From IMG/VR virus record IMGVR_UViG_3300017917_003732, positions 22,996-86,995 of that record: DNA of 64,000 nt; one strand, written 5' to 3'. The DNA comes from a virus. Position numbers and translations under genes: made by a program. The notes beneath the pieces were generated by a model, which was not told the DNA's origin, ran no database searches, and saw nothing but the letters and a program-made list of their open reading frames with translations. Positions 51,078-60,311 of the stretch are shown here, piece after piece (position 1 is the stretch's first letter; the number at the start of each line of letters is the position of its first letter).

Positions 51078-53273
51078 CTAGAAGATTAAGCCGAAAGCGG
51101 TCGAAAAAGCATCCACATTCGTCCCAGAATAAGCAAGCGCTATTCCAGCCGAATATCCACCTGGGCCAGACGGGGGGCGAGTGCCTCCAGCAGTATCAAC
51201 AGCCTCAATCCACCCCTGTACTCCCTTATCCGTACTCGGTAAGTTCAAAAAGTAAAACCCAGCGGAGAATGAGTCCAGGTAATTGAGTATCTCAATGAGG
51301 TACTTGATAAACTGTTCCAAAACGTCAATCTTGCGAATAAGCGTATCGATAAATGCTTTGATTTCAGAGATGGCTGACTTGAACGCATCAGCTAATGCCT
51401 CGATTCGGTTGAGTAAGTCATAGATGAACTGTCCACTCCAAGGAATGATATCTCGTAGGAGACTGACAGAAATCCAATCCGGAGGCGTACCACCAAGAGT
51501 GAAACTCTTAATGAATTGAACGGCATCAAGCAAATTTAGTCGAGTATTTGGATCAGAGAAGGCAGCCTCGTAGGTAGTGTAAACGTTCAAACTGTAGCTT
51601 TTCGGGAAGGTATCTGGGATATTATTGAAGGCATAAACAACATCCTTAAGTGTCCTACATCCCAAAAGATTGCCCTTGTCAGGAACTGAACGAGGCAGTG
51701 TTGCTAGGTACAAATCCCGCAAAGGTACAAGCATCCCGCTATTCTCCAAGAGTGACGAGCCTACTGCGTCCGCTAGCCTGGCAGAATGAGCCTTCACCGA
51801 GAAGTAGTTATGTGTGACATCTGGGTACTCCCCAGATGTCGGATCCGCCGTAACTTCAGATACTCCCGTACTACTAAAAGAGACTCCAGCTGTTTCCCCA
51901 GTCGAGGAGGTAGACTTCGAGTTGGCAAATCCAAGTGTGACAGCAGGGAGGACTTGTGATAGGGGGCCCCCAAGACCAGTAAGAGACCCTTTGCCTATTT
52001 CTGTGGCCGGGGTATTTCCCGTATTCCTACCAGTCTCGTCGAAAGTAGCAGTAGAGGACAGCTCCAAATGAAACCCTAACGCGAAAGCCATCCTAAAAGT
52101 GTATTGAAGAACAGTGATGACATCAAAATCTGAAGGAATGTTCGGAATTCTCCCTGTAACGATAGGACTTGGGCGCCCCATCACAACGGGGTCATCTGGG
52201 TCCGTCGTCGGCCATCGTTGTACCCATTCATTACGAGTGGTAGCATAGACGGGCTCCCCAAGAGCAAGAGTGCCGTCTGAGTTAACACTCAACGAGCCGC
52301 TAAAAGCCCGAATCCGGTAATGATAAGTCTTGTTCTTTTCTACACTTGTGTCAATGTACCTGAAAGTTCCGAGCTGACCCATAAAAAAAGTCGAACCGTT
52401 ATTTGAAGGCTCGATAACAATGTACTTCTCAAAACTTCGGAAAAGATCCCCATTCTCATCTCGGACCTTGATTGTCCTCTTGAGACGAGTACCTTTCTTA
52501 CTTTCGAAGTTAGTCGTGACCAACTTCGTAACCGTGGTAGGGCCTTGTGGATTGCTAGTTTTTTCGATCAGCCACTTCTGAGGGATCAGTTCGCTGGAAA
52601 CGGTTCCCAAAAGATTCTGATATCCCGGGTCAGGGGGGTACTGATTCGTCGCAAGTGACCATTCAATCGCAATCCCATTAAGCGTCGCCCCGAATACCGA
52701 AGCAACCTGAAGAATGGGGTCATAATCTGTACCCCCCATAGCCTTTGGTTTTCTTCCAGCAGGAAATGCCTTCACATTTGCAGGAGCCGTGTACTTAGCG
52801 GAGCTAAGCTCCCTGCCAAAGAAACGAAGCAAAATCTTGATAAGCCGAAGCAAGCCAAAAACCGTCTGTGCGTCAGCCACAATGAGAACGAACCCGCTCT
52901 TATTCACACTTGGAATAGGCTGAGGCCGAAATGGGTCCTTGGGGTCAAAAAGGCTAGCCTTGAACCTTTCCGTAAGCGCTTGGTAGCCACCTTTCCAACG
53001 ATCAAAGTTCGGGTCCTGTAATGGGTTAGGTATGTCGTACCAACCATAAAGTCCCGTTTGCTTCAGGGACTCAAACAACTGCATGACCAATTTCAGGAGC
53101 GCTTCGACAATTGGACGAATGGGGTTACCAAAGTCGATCAAAAAAAGACTGATCGTCTCAAGAAGGGCCTTAATGATCTCCATGAAGGTGACAAGGGCCT
53201 CAAGAGAACCCCTCACCTGTTCAAGCAGGTCCTTGCCCGGAACCTTAATTCGTAAGGCCGTCCAGTCAGACAT
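51078..53273 (-). CDS. Tail/baseplate structural protein with Fn3-like domain (731 aa)
   Basis: A 731-residue protein from ATG 53273, two bases after the previous stop, with GGGAG upstream. Residues about 15-65 are a hydrophobic helical region (VTFMEIIKALLETISLFLI) that can associate with membranes or bundle helices. A fibronectin type III-like segment lies near 260-330 (TYHYRIRAFSGSLS), and the C-terminus has a second amphipathic helix bundle (DVLEQFIKYLIEILNYLDSF) before a Gly/Ala-rich end (YSAGIALAYSGTNVDAFSTA). The length and hydrophobic ends recall tape-measure or hub-associated proteins, but the position after the spike fits a baseplate component better. The family is not recognised. 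Confidence 0.75.
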   Translation of the reverse strand: MSDWTALRIKVPGKDLLEQVRGSLEALVTFMEIIKALLETISLFLIDFGNPIRPIVEALLKLVMQLFESLKQTGLYGWYDIPNPLQDPNFDRWKGGYQALTERFKASLFDPKDPFRPQPIPSVNKSGFVLIVADAQTVFGLLRLIKILLRFFGRELSSAKYTAPANVKAFPAGRKPKAMGGTDYDPILQVASVFGATLNGIAIEWSLATNQYPPDPGYQNLLGTVSSELIPQKWLIEKTSNPQGPTTVTKLVTTNFESKKGTRLKRTIKVRDENGDLFRSFEKYIVIEPSNNGSTFFMGQLGTFRYIDTSVEKNKTYHYRIRAFSGSLSVNSDGTLALGEPVYATTRNEWVQRWPTTDPDDPVVMGRPSPIVTGRIPNIPSDFDVITVLQYTFRMAFALGFHLELSSTATFDETGRNTGNTPATEIGKGSLTGLGGPLSQVLPAVTLGFANSKSTSSTGETAGVSFSSTGVSEVTADPTSGEYPDVTHNYFSVKAHSARLADAVGSSLLENSGMLVPLRDLYLATLPRSVPDKGNLLGCRTLKDVVYAFNNIPDTFPKSYSLNVYTTYEAAFSDPNTRLNLLDAVQFIKSFTLGGTPPDWISVSLLRDIIPWSGQFIYDLLNRIEALADAFKSAISEIKAFIDTLIRKIDVLEQFIKYLIEILNYLDSFSAGFYFLNLPSTDKGVQGWIEAVDTAGGTRPPSGPGGYSAGIALAYSGTNVDAFSTAFGLIF

Positions 53274-53275
53274 TC

Positions 53276-53452
53276 TCAACTCCCATATGTCAACCGTTCC
53301 AACTTCCGGCGAAGACCTTCAAGCTCCATCTCAGTTGCTTGTTTCGTCAGGAGGACTACTTTCCTCAACTCCCCAACAAGCCCAAACTCCGTCTTGTATT
53401 TCCATTCACAAGCCTCAGCCTGAGATTCATTTGACTTGGATTCATCAGACAT
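53276..53452 (-). CDS. Small helical protein (58 aa)
   Basis: A 58-residue, charged, helical protein (LVGELRKVVLLTKQATEMELEGLRRKLERLTY) in the narrow space between two large baseplate genes, two bases from each. The start ATG 53452 follows GGGGTGATC; a GTG at 53458 is possible. The heptad pattern suggests a short coiled coil, perhaps an assembly chaperone or a clamp in the baseplate. No family is recognised. Tight packing on both sides supports a real gene. Confidence 0.6.
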   Translation of the reverse strand: MSDESKSNESQAEACEWKYKTEFGLVGELRKVVLLTKQATEMELEGLRRKLERLTYGS

Positions 53453-53454
53453 GA

Positions 53455-56400
53455 TCACCCCACGGACAAGAGCTTAATAAGCTGGTTATACATGTCAGCC
53501 TGAGCCTTTAGGCGCTCAGAAACTGCTCGCTGTTGCTTCACTAAAATGCCCTTTTCCAAGTTGATCCTCGCATCGATCCATGCATAACGCTTATCATAAA
53601 GACGATCCGAAGAAGCCAAGATCGCCTCCAAATCTGCAACACTGGTGGATATCGTTCCCTGACGACTCGACAAGTCAGTATACCAGGTCGTAACACTCAA
53701 AGGTCCAAATCCCCTGGCAAAGTAATCTGGGTCCACAGAACCACTAGGCCCTAGAACCGAGATATCTGTTGAGGCTAATGACTGCCACCCCGAAGGTTTA
53801 GAGACGAAATCCAGAGCCGACTTGCGAACAGCATAGACTGCCTTCAATGACTTCTCCGTCACCCCAAAGGCACTCGCAACCTGAAACGAAGCTCCCCCTG
53901 GAGGGGGAGGATCCTTGACCCTCAAAACGTTAGCGCTTATTACCTCCACCACTTGGAAAACCCCCGCGCTTCCCTGAGGGTAAGAAGCATAGACATAGTC
54001 CCCTGCTTGCACGTGATTTGCCTGGAAATCTACTCCGCCTGCTCCAGTGAGGAGGGAACCCGAAAAAGTACCGGACACCAACCCCGGAAACCTTGCAGTG
54101 AAGACACTACTGAAAAATGCATCAGCAGAAGCAATCTCATCATTGAGAATTGCCACAAGCCCCCCAGCCGCTGAAGATAGCTCAACCAGATTGTCCGTAT
54201 GGCTGTAAGTACTAAGAGGGTTACAGATGCGGTACGTCTCAGGGAGAACCACTCCTATGAAGTCGAAGTCCACCTGAAGCTGAGTCTCAGAGAGAATTGC
54301 CACAACCTGACGTCTTTGGTACTTTGCAGTATGAGAGGAGTTTGTTAAAACAACGGTATACCCAGGCTTAATCCCATTGGCAATAAACTGCCCAGTAGGA
54401 TCCGTAAGTGTTGTTCCGCTCATTACGGTAAAAGATCCGATTTTCAAGTTATTCGAAGTAGTGATAAGAAACTGGAAACCAGAAGTAGGCTTAACTCCGA
54501 AAGCGTTTTCGACTAGTACCCAGTTAGACCCAACGGACAGGACCCGATGGAACGAAGAGGGTCCGTTCGCCCCATCAAGCACTCGAAGGAGATCCCCAGC
54601 TTGTGGTGCGGGACTTGGGAACGAACCAGAGGCAAGCGTGACCGTAGTTCCGACAGCATTTAGGGCACCGGTCCCGACAAATGGCGCCGGAAGCGTACCC
54701 AAATGCCCAGTAGGAGCTACATATTCCAACTGGATATCAGAGTAGCCAGAATTTCCAGAGTTTCCCTCGCATTCCAATTCAGGGCCTATGAGAGGAATCC
54801 GTTGGTCACCGTCGTCATCAAGGTCCTGTCCATATAGGGCTGGAATCTTTTTTGGAGCTGTCAACCCGTTGGAAAAGTTAACGGCTCCTTGCAAAAGCTC
54901 ATTTTGATTGGGAGCTTGGATACAAAGCTGTTCCGGGACTGATGGAACCGACCCGTCAAGGGGAGGATATGGTTTGACATAAAGCAAGTAGCCCTTTTCG
55001 TTGTCGAGAGCCACATCTGTCCCAACTCGGTAACTTTTTTGATATGTCTGGTCCTTGACCCCTAGAAAAACTGTTGCTCCCGCCGGAACGGCTTGTGGAA
55101 GGGCGTCAACAGTCAGGCTTGTCGTTGTCACCAAACCAACCGTCAAAGGCGTCTCCTGGGGCACGTAATAGGTTCCAGAGGGGTCCTGAATAACAACCTT
55201 CATTCCAGACACGAACCCAGGTCGAAATGGGGGAGCGTCAAAAGCTTCCGTGGTGTCCACATGCAGAGTTGTACTTCCAGCTTTGGCAGATCGAATGATT
55301 CGAGCGCGAGGGAAACGACGAAATACAGTGGGGTCAGACCCCGTGATACTTTTAACTTCAAAATCCATTAACTGGGCACCTGTCTCGGCATTCTGATCTT
55401 TGCCAGTTAACGTCTTTCCCACCCCAGTCTTGTGCATTGGGAAGAATCTGCTTTGTGCCCCTGGCTGATATGCCTGAACGTAGGTCCCCAGAAAAGTAGG
55501 CGTGGGGTCAAATACGACAGGAAATTCTGAAATCTTCACTCGGTCATCAATCTGATTGCTTGCCAAAGAAAAATCAGAAACTACTGAGCCAGTAGTCCCG
55601 TCAAACCTAAACCTCCCGTCCCAATCCCCCACAACCCTCCCATCAATAGAACATAGTATATCCTCAACCGTATTGATCGTGTCATTGTAATTCTTCAGAG
55701 TGGTTCTCGCGACTATATCCTCATTTGAGTAAGCCCCCTCATCGAAAAAGACCGATTTCTGACCTTGTTCGTGAAGCTTTGGTTGAGAGGCGTTATCCAC
55801 TCGTGGACCACTTGAGGGAACAGATGACTTTGCTTCATCACTGTACTTCTTTGCGAGCTCACCCCTGTAGTTTCCCATGGTCTCAACACGGAAGTAAAAC
55901 GAATCTGGGACCAAAGTTGTAAAAGTCCCAACAAGAATTTGATTCAGGAGCCCATTCTCTGAGTTTGGCGAAATGGTATGAGTATAGGATGCCCTAAGCT
56001 GCCCAGGATTAATGGCACGATACCTAGAATACAGAATCGAGATTTCCTCACCAGAAATCAAAGGCGAAGAAATCTCAACCTTACCAGCATCGTCAATCTT
56101 GAAGTCTACTGGAGAAGAGAGGATGACCCCAGGTGCACCCTCAATACGACGATATACCGTAACCGTATCAAGTAGGGTATAGGGGTCTACCCCCACTGGG
56201 GACGGTGGAATCACTGGAGAGGAAGACGTCTGTATTTTAGTAAGCGAGTCCTCATAAATTGGCCGCACCGACCTACGTAAAACAACCTGACCCAACGTGT
56301 ATTGTCTAGCAGCTGTTTGCGTAAAGGTAACCTCGGTTCGATCTACCTCTGCCTTGTACTTGGAGCCAGAAACCAAGTAAAACTCACTATAAGAAACGCC

Positions 56401-59400
56401 ACTAATACTGCCAGAGAAGTTGAGGACAGTTCCAGTACGGTAACTTCCAGAAACATCCCCAAAAAAGAGAACCCTCGTCATTCCCCTCGGCATGCTCTCA
56501 AATTGGGTGATATCTGGAACAAAGTATGCCGGACTTAGGTAAAACGAATTGAGTCTAGTAGGTCCCGAAGAACGATACAGCCTTGGGTTGGTGAAGTCAT
56601 CACGGAAGCCTTGCCCTAATGCCAAGTTCACCGTAGTAGTATCTGACGGGGGATCATAAGAGGGCTCCCCCAAATAGTAGAGCTGTTCCTGCTCAATCCG
56701 GAGCAGGTAATCAGCTGCAAATAGTGATCGAAAATCACCCCTGACCGTGAAACTAGTACCCCCTTCTCGAATCGTAACCGGAGTGATGACAAAAGGAGGC
56801 TTCTGCACAGTAATGGTGTTTTCTCCACCCAAAGCCTCGTAAATGTTGTAATCGATATAAACTCTCTCACCTGCACCAACCACAGACCCGTGAGGGAGAG
56901 CATCAGTGATTCGGAGCATACCGGTCGGAGTGGGAAGTGAGTCCGGCAAAAACGAAATCACAGATCGTGCGGGGTCTACAGCAACCTGAGTCTCATCTTG
57001 CGGGCGACCTCCACGGAAAACCACCGGTTTAGGAGTTGGAGCCACGGTCCGACCATGCAAGTTAAACGAAATTGTTGAAGTGTCCGTCGGGTGTTCCGTC
57101 AATTCCTTCCGTATTAGGAAGGTCCCTCGTTCCTCGGTGAGTGTAAGAGGACTCACAGTAAGATCTGGGTTGTCTTCCTCCGACGGATACGTCAAAAAGA
57201 CCTCATCTAGTGCCAGAAGGCGCTCACTAAGCTGAAACATTCCGAGTTCAGCACTGACCCTATAATCCCTTCCCTGGGATAGTGTCCAAACTTGATAAAC
57301 CTGAGAACCCAGATCCCCATCGAAAAAGTTAAGACTTCCTGTCTCTAGGCTTATCTCGACCACTCCAGAACTCGCAATGGTCGTGAAGTCCATATCAGTC
57401 GAAACCAAACGGGTTTCTGTCGAAAACCTATTAGAACCAAAACGAAATCTAGTGACTGAAGCCAAGGATTTTTCGATGACGATTCTTGTACTATTATCTG
57501 CCACTCCAATTAACCGGATTTTCTCTACTCTAACATTCGGGTCCACCAAAGTGACCTCTGAGAAAAACCTATCAGCCAAAACCTCATGATCCTCACGAAT
57601 CTCGTAGCTGATACCAGAGTGAGCACCTGACAGGGGTGGACTGAAAGTCAAGTGCGTTGTATCAGGAACTGTCTCGACCGTGTAAACACCCTTATGTTCC
57701 CCAGAGGTGATTAGAAGCAGATTGTTCGGGATAACTGAGCTGAAGTCAGCTCCTGCGTCGTAAAGGATCCCAAGCTGCCCAGACGCAACCTCACCTCCCG
57801 AACTTGATAATACAAGAGTTCCAACTTCATCAACAAATGACAGAACCCCAGAGTTGGAATCCAAAATAGCATCACCTGCATTAAGGCTAACTTCAACAGG
57901 GTCTCCAACCAGATGAATAGGGAGAAATCCGCTACCCTGGTCCAACTCAAAAGAGGCATTCAAGCTATTAATCAATGGCTGAAGAGCCCATGTACCGGTG
58001 ATAGTTGGAATTTGATGAACTTCATTATTTCGACGAAACGAGTAAACGAGTTGCTTACTATCAAAATCAAGGGTATACCCATACCCCAAAGGGGGATTTT
58101 CTACGTCGAGTCTTGGGAGAAGTCCAACGAAACTACCAGTACCCTGCCGAACCTCATAGACAATAGGGTAGGCTGGGTCATCAACAGGAAGGACTGGTAG
58201 GAAAACCATCGGAGCCCCGATGACTGGATTTGCAAGCTGGGCATCCTCTGTCGGATAGAAAGAAGAGAAGTCCTTAGCCAGGGGGTCTACCCCCTCTAAG
58301 TCCACAGGCGACCGAAAGAAACGGAGCGAGAGGCCGCGTTCCAAAACTAGGTCCCCATTGATGGCTTCCACAGCCCAGCTCCCATACGTAATCTGGTCCG
58401 GCAAAGAGAACTGAACAGCCCCGGTAGACTCATGAACCTGAACAGCTCCTGTAGCCCCCGGAGGCGTAAAGGCTGTAACCCTAGTGGTGATTGGAAACTG
58501 ATGCACCGAAGCAGCTACTTCTACACGATAACCGACCGAACCAACCCCAGGAAATGGGGGAGATACTTGAAGTGTCGTAGCATTTACGATTGTAACAAGT
58601 CGCCTAGCACCAACATAGGGACCTGAAGTGATAAGAAGAGAGTCCCCAACAGAGACCCCAGCCGCACTAAAGTCAGCACCAGAGTCTGTCAACAAAGACG
58701 TGTGAGTCAACGTTCCAGTACCAGAAGGGCACGCCGAAGTATTAACCGCCCGAAAGACGAGATCGCCTCCAGCTAAAGGAATAGGGTTCACAATCGAAGG
58801 AGAGGAAACCGTCCCAATAGCCTGCTTTGAAAGGCCTTTACCTTTCTCGAAAAGAACGCCATCATAATAGACAGGCTCTCCATCATTCTCGACTAAGTCC
58901 TCGGCATTGAAACGAACTTTACCCGTATCTCGAGACCATTGAAATGACCCCTTTATAGGCTCCGAAAACGATACTTCGTTCACTACAGAGATCGGAGTCA
59001 GGTAAAGACCAAAACCGAATCGAAGAAGGGGCGCCTGGTAACTCCCTCCAGTTGGGCCTTGCCCTGGGATAGGGTTGAGCAGAATCGTGTCTACCCCTGT
59101 CACCCCGAGATGTCCCTTGGACTCTCTTAGAGTAAAGAAACTTTGTTGCTGATAAAAGACCTTTTGGCCGAGATTCACCGTTAGATCTGTTTCATTCCAA
59201 TTCAGATTCCCAGTCTCCAAACTGAGCTGCACAACGTTCGGAGTCGAAATCACCGTGAATTCGGAATCGAAGTCAACCAACGACACAGACAAGGTACTGC
59301 CACTTCCAATCTCTCCTAAAGAAAGACGAAAAGGAGACGTAGCGGCGGGGAAGACTGGCTTCGACGAAACCTTTAGGCGATTCGCATTGGAGTCGAGAGC

Positions 59401-59706
59401 AAGAGACCCAACCAAAACGCGCGTACTTCCCGGAAGGGGTCGAAACTTTCCTTCCGTACCATCATAGTCAAAACGCTGAAGGCCACCCTCATTCTTAGTC
59501 CAACCGAACTCGGCAACCGGAAAGTCACCATCCACCAAAACAAGCGTCAGATACTCAGTCCGCCCAGGCGTACTTTCGTCACTTCCATAAATCGACGAAT
59601 AGGCAGAGTAATCAGAGATGAAGTTATCAGGACTGGCCGTAAATGAACTATTTGCGGCACCAACACGAGGTTTTTCGACTACGTAACCAGAAAGCGAAAA
59701 TCCCAT
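53455..59706 (-). CDS. Giant multi-module baseplate/tail protein (2083 aa)
   Basis: A 2083-residue protein starting at ATG 59706 behind a strong AGAGGAGGAAAAG site. It is built of repeated beta units. One pattern is xxTGxLxFxxxDL, seen in SLETGNLNWNETDL, DTGKVRFNAEDL and SLETGSLNFFDGDL. A second is the GVxxGDxLxIxSG module: about 329-395, 639-705, 1685-1749, 1762-1829 and 1885-1945. A third, starting GSTTLHVDTTEAFD, lies near 1469-1559. The C-terminal 75 residues form a coiled coil (YDKRYAWIDARINLEKGILVK). A region near 56470-56600 is aromatic-rich (YLSPAYFVPD). It follows the spike and hub genes, so it is probably part of the baseplate periphery. No enzyme motif is visible. Confidence 0.82.
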   Translation of the reverse strand: MGFSLSGYVVEKPRVGAANSSFTASPDNFISDYSAYSSIYGSDESTPGRTEYLTLVLVDGDFPVAEFGWTKNEGGLQRFDYDGTEGKFRPLPGSTRVLVGSLALDSNANRLKVSSKPVFPAATSPFRLSLGEIGSGSTLSVSLVDFDSEFTVISTPNVVQLSLETGNLNWNETDLTVNLGQKVFYQQQSFFTLRESKGHLGVTGVDTILLNPIPGQGPTGGSYQAPLLRFGFGLYLTPISVVNEVSFSEPIKGSFQWSRDTGKVRFNAEDLVENDGEPVYYDGVLFEKGKGLSKQAIGTVSSPSIVNPIPLAGGDLVFRAVNTSACPSGTGTLTHTSLLTDSGADFSAAGVSVGDSLLITSGPYVGARRLVTIVNATTLQVSPPFPGVGSVGYRVEVAASVHQFPITTRVTAFTPPGATGAVQVHESTGAVQFSLPDQITYGSWAVEAINGDLVLERGLSLRFFRSPVDLEGVDPLAKDFSSFYPTEDAQLANPVIGAPMVFLPVLPVDDPAYPIVYEVRQGTGSFVGLLPRLDVENPPLGYGYTLDFDSKQLVYSFRRNNEVHQIPTITGTWALQPLINSLNASFELDQGSGFLPIHLVGDPVEVSLNAGDAILDSNSGVLSFVDEVGTLVLSSSGGEVASGQLGILYDAGADFSSVIPNNLLLITSGEHKGVYTVETVPDTTHLTFSPPLSGAHSGISYEIREDHEVLADRFFSEVTLVDPNVRVEKIRLIGVADNSTRIVIEKSLASVTRFRFGSNRFSTETRLVSTDMDFTTIASSGVVEISLETGSLNFFDGDLGSQVYQVWTLSQGRDYRVSAELGMFQLSERLLALDEVFLTYPSEEDNPDLTVSPLTLTEERGTFLIRKELTEHPTDTSTISFNLHGRTVAPTPKPVVFRGGRPQDETQVAVDPARSVISFLPDSLPTPTGMLRITDALPHGSVVGAGERVYIDYNIYEALGGENTITVQKPPFVITPVTIREGGTSFTVRGDFRSLFAADYLLRIEQEQLYYLGEPSYDPPSDTTTVNLALGQGFRDDFTNPRLYRSSGPTRLNSFYLSPAYFVPDITQFESMPRGMTRVLFFGDVSGSYRTGTVLNFSGSISGVSYSEFYLVSGSKYKAEVDRTEVTFTQTAARQYTLGQVVLRRSVRPIYEDSLTKIQTSSSPVIPPSPVGVDPYTLLDTVTVYRRIEGAPGVILSSPVDFKIDDAGKVEISSPLISGEEISILYSRYRAINPGQLRASYTHTISPNSENGLLNQILVGTFTTLVPDSFYFRVETMGNYRGELAKKYSDEAKSSVPSSGPRVDNASQPKLHEQGQKSVFFDEGAYSNEDIVARTTLKNYNDTINTVEDILCSIDGRVVGDWDGRFRFDGTTGSVVSDFSLASNQIDDRVKISEFPVVFDPTPTFLGTYVQAYQPGAQSRFFPMHKTGVGKTLTGKDQNAETGAQLMDFEVKSITGSDPTVFRRFPRARIIRSAKAGSTTLHVDTTEAFDAPPFRPGFVSGMKVVIQDPSGTYYVPQETPLTVGLVTTTSLTVDALPQAVPAGATVFLGVKDQTYQKSYRVGTDVALDNEKGYLLYVKPYPPLDGSVPSVPEQLCIQAPNQNELLQGAVNFSNGLTAPKKIPALYGQDLDDDGDQRIPLIGPELECEGNSGNSGYSDIQLEYVAPTGHLGTLPAPFVGTGALNAVGTTVTLASGSFPSPAPQAGDLLRVLDGANGPSSFHRVLSVGSNWVLVENAFGVKPTSGFQFLITTSNNLKIGSFTVMSGTTLTDPTGQFIANGIKPGYTVVLTNSSHTAKYQRRQVVAILSETQLQVDFDFIGVVLPETYRICNPLSTYSHTDNLVELSSAAGGLVAILNDEIASADAFFSSVFTARFPGLVSGTFSGSLLTGAGGVDFQANHVQAGDYVYASYPQGSAGVFQVVEVISANVLRVKDPPPPGGASFQVASAFGVTEKSLKAVYAVRKSALDFVSKPSGWQSLASTDISVLGPSGSVDPDYFARGFGPLSVTTWYTDLSSRQGTISTSVADLEAILASSDRLYDKRYAWIDARINLEKGILVKQQRAVSERLKAQADMYNQLIKLLSVG

Positions 59707-59724
59707 CTTTTCCTCCTCTACATT

Positions 59725-60294
59725 TCAAACAATCTTGCCGGTACCCACCCCACCAGAAGAAACTGGAGAGCCAGAACCTACGATAGGAATGGGAAAGACA
59801 AGAGCTTGTAAAGTCATCATCAAAGCCGTAGAAATAGCCTGTGCCTTCAACGCTGCTCCCTGACCTGTAATACCCACGCTACCGAAACCCTGAATCAAAG
59901 ATGGAAAAGCTGGAGGTCCTATGACACGGCCGACCCCTACTCCTGTCCCTACTGTAGGATGTATCGTTTTTAGTAAGCCTTGCATCAAACCGAGTGAGAG
60001 GCCGTTCGCAAGCCCGGTAGCCTCCAGGGGCGCCATCGGCCCAAATATTCCGGTTGAACCATAGGACCCCAGCAAATTAACCAGAAGAAGTGGCTGAGGG
60101 ATTAAAAACGGAAGTTGTCCACTGCCTACGCCGAGAACCCCGGCATCAACCGTCGAAACGGTTTGTTGTTGCGCCCAAAGACAAATACCACTTGCAATTC
60201 CAGAGGCCATCTGGGGCACCGCAGACCCAAGCATCCCACAGGAAACTAAGCCCGTCGTAATCACCACTGTAAATGCAGGGGCCACCAAAGGCAT
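59725..60294 (-). CDS. Hydrophobic baseplate companion of the spike (189 aa)
   Basis: A 189-residue protein rich in Gly, Ala, Val, Leu and Pro, starting at ATG 60294 with GGGAGGAGGAAG upstream; an in-frame start at 60363 would overlap the spike gene. Two related halves share (P/G)xMAPLEATGLANGL-type and SAVPQMASGIASGICLW-type phrases plus TVSTVDAGVLGVGSG / TIHPTVGTGVGVGRV, which suggests internal duplication. Similar small hydrophobic proteins often sit beside the spike gene in myoviruses and may cap or seal the central tube. That role is an inference from location. The family is not named. Confidence 0.7.
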   Translation of the reverse strand: MPLVAPAFTVVITTGLVSCGMLGSAVPQMASGIASGICLWAQQQTVSTVDAGVLGVGSGQLPFLIPQPLLLVNLLGSYGSTGIFGPMAPLEATGLANGLSLGLMQGLLKTIHPTVGTGVGVGRVIGPPAFPSLIQGFGSVGITGQGAALKAQAISTALMMTLQALVFPIPIVGSGSPVSSGGVGTGKIV

Positions 60295-60311
60295 CTCCAG
60301 CTTCCTCCTCC

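Noticed and set aside
51078-53273. Tape-measure protein
   Set aside because: Hydrophobic ends fit, but the gene comes after the spike gene and has an Fn3-like domain, so a baseplate role is more likely.
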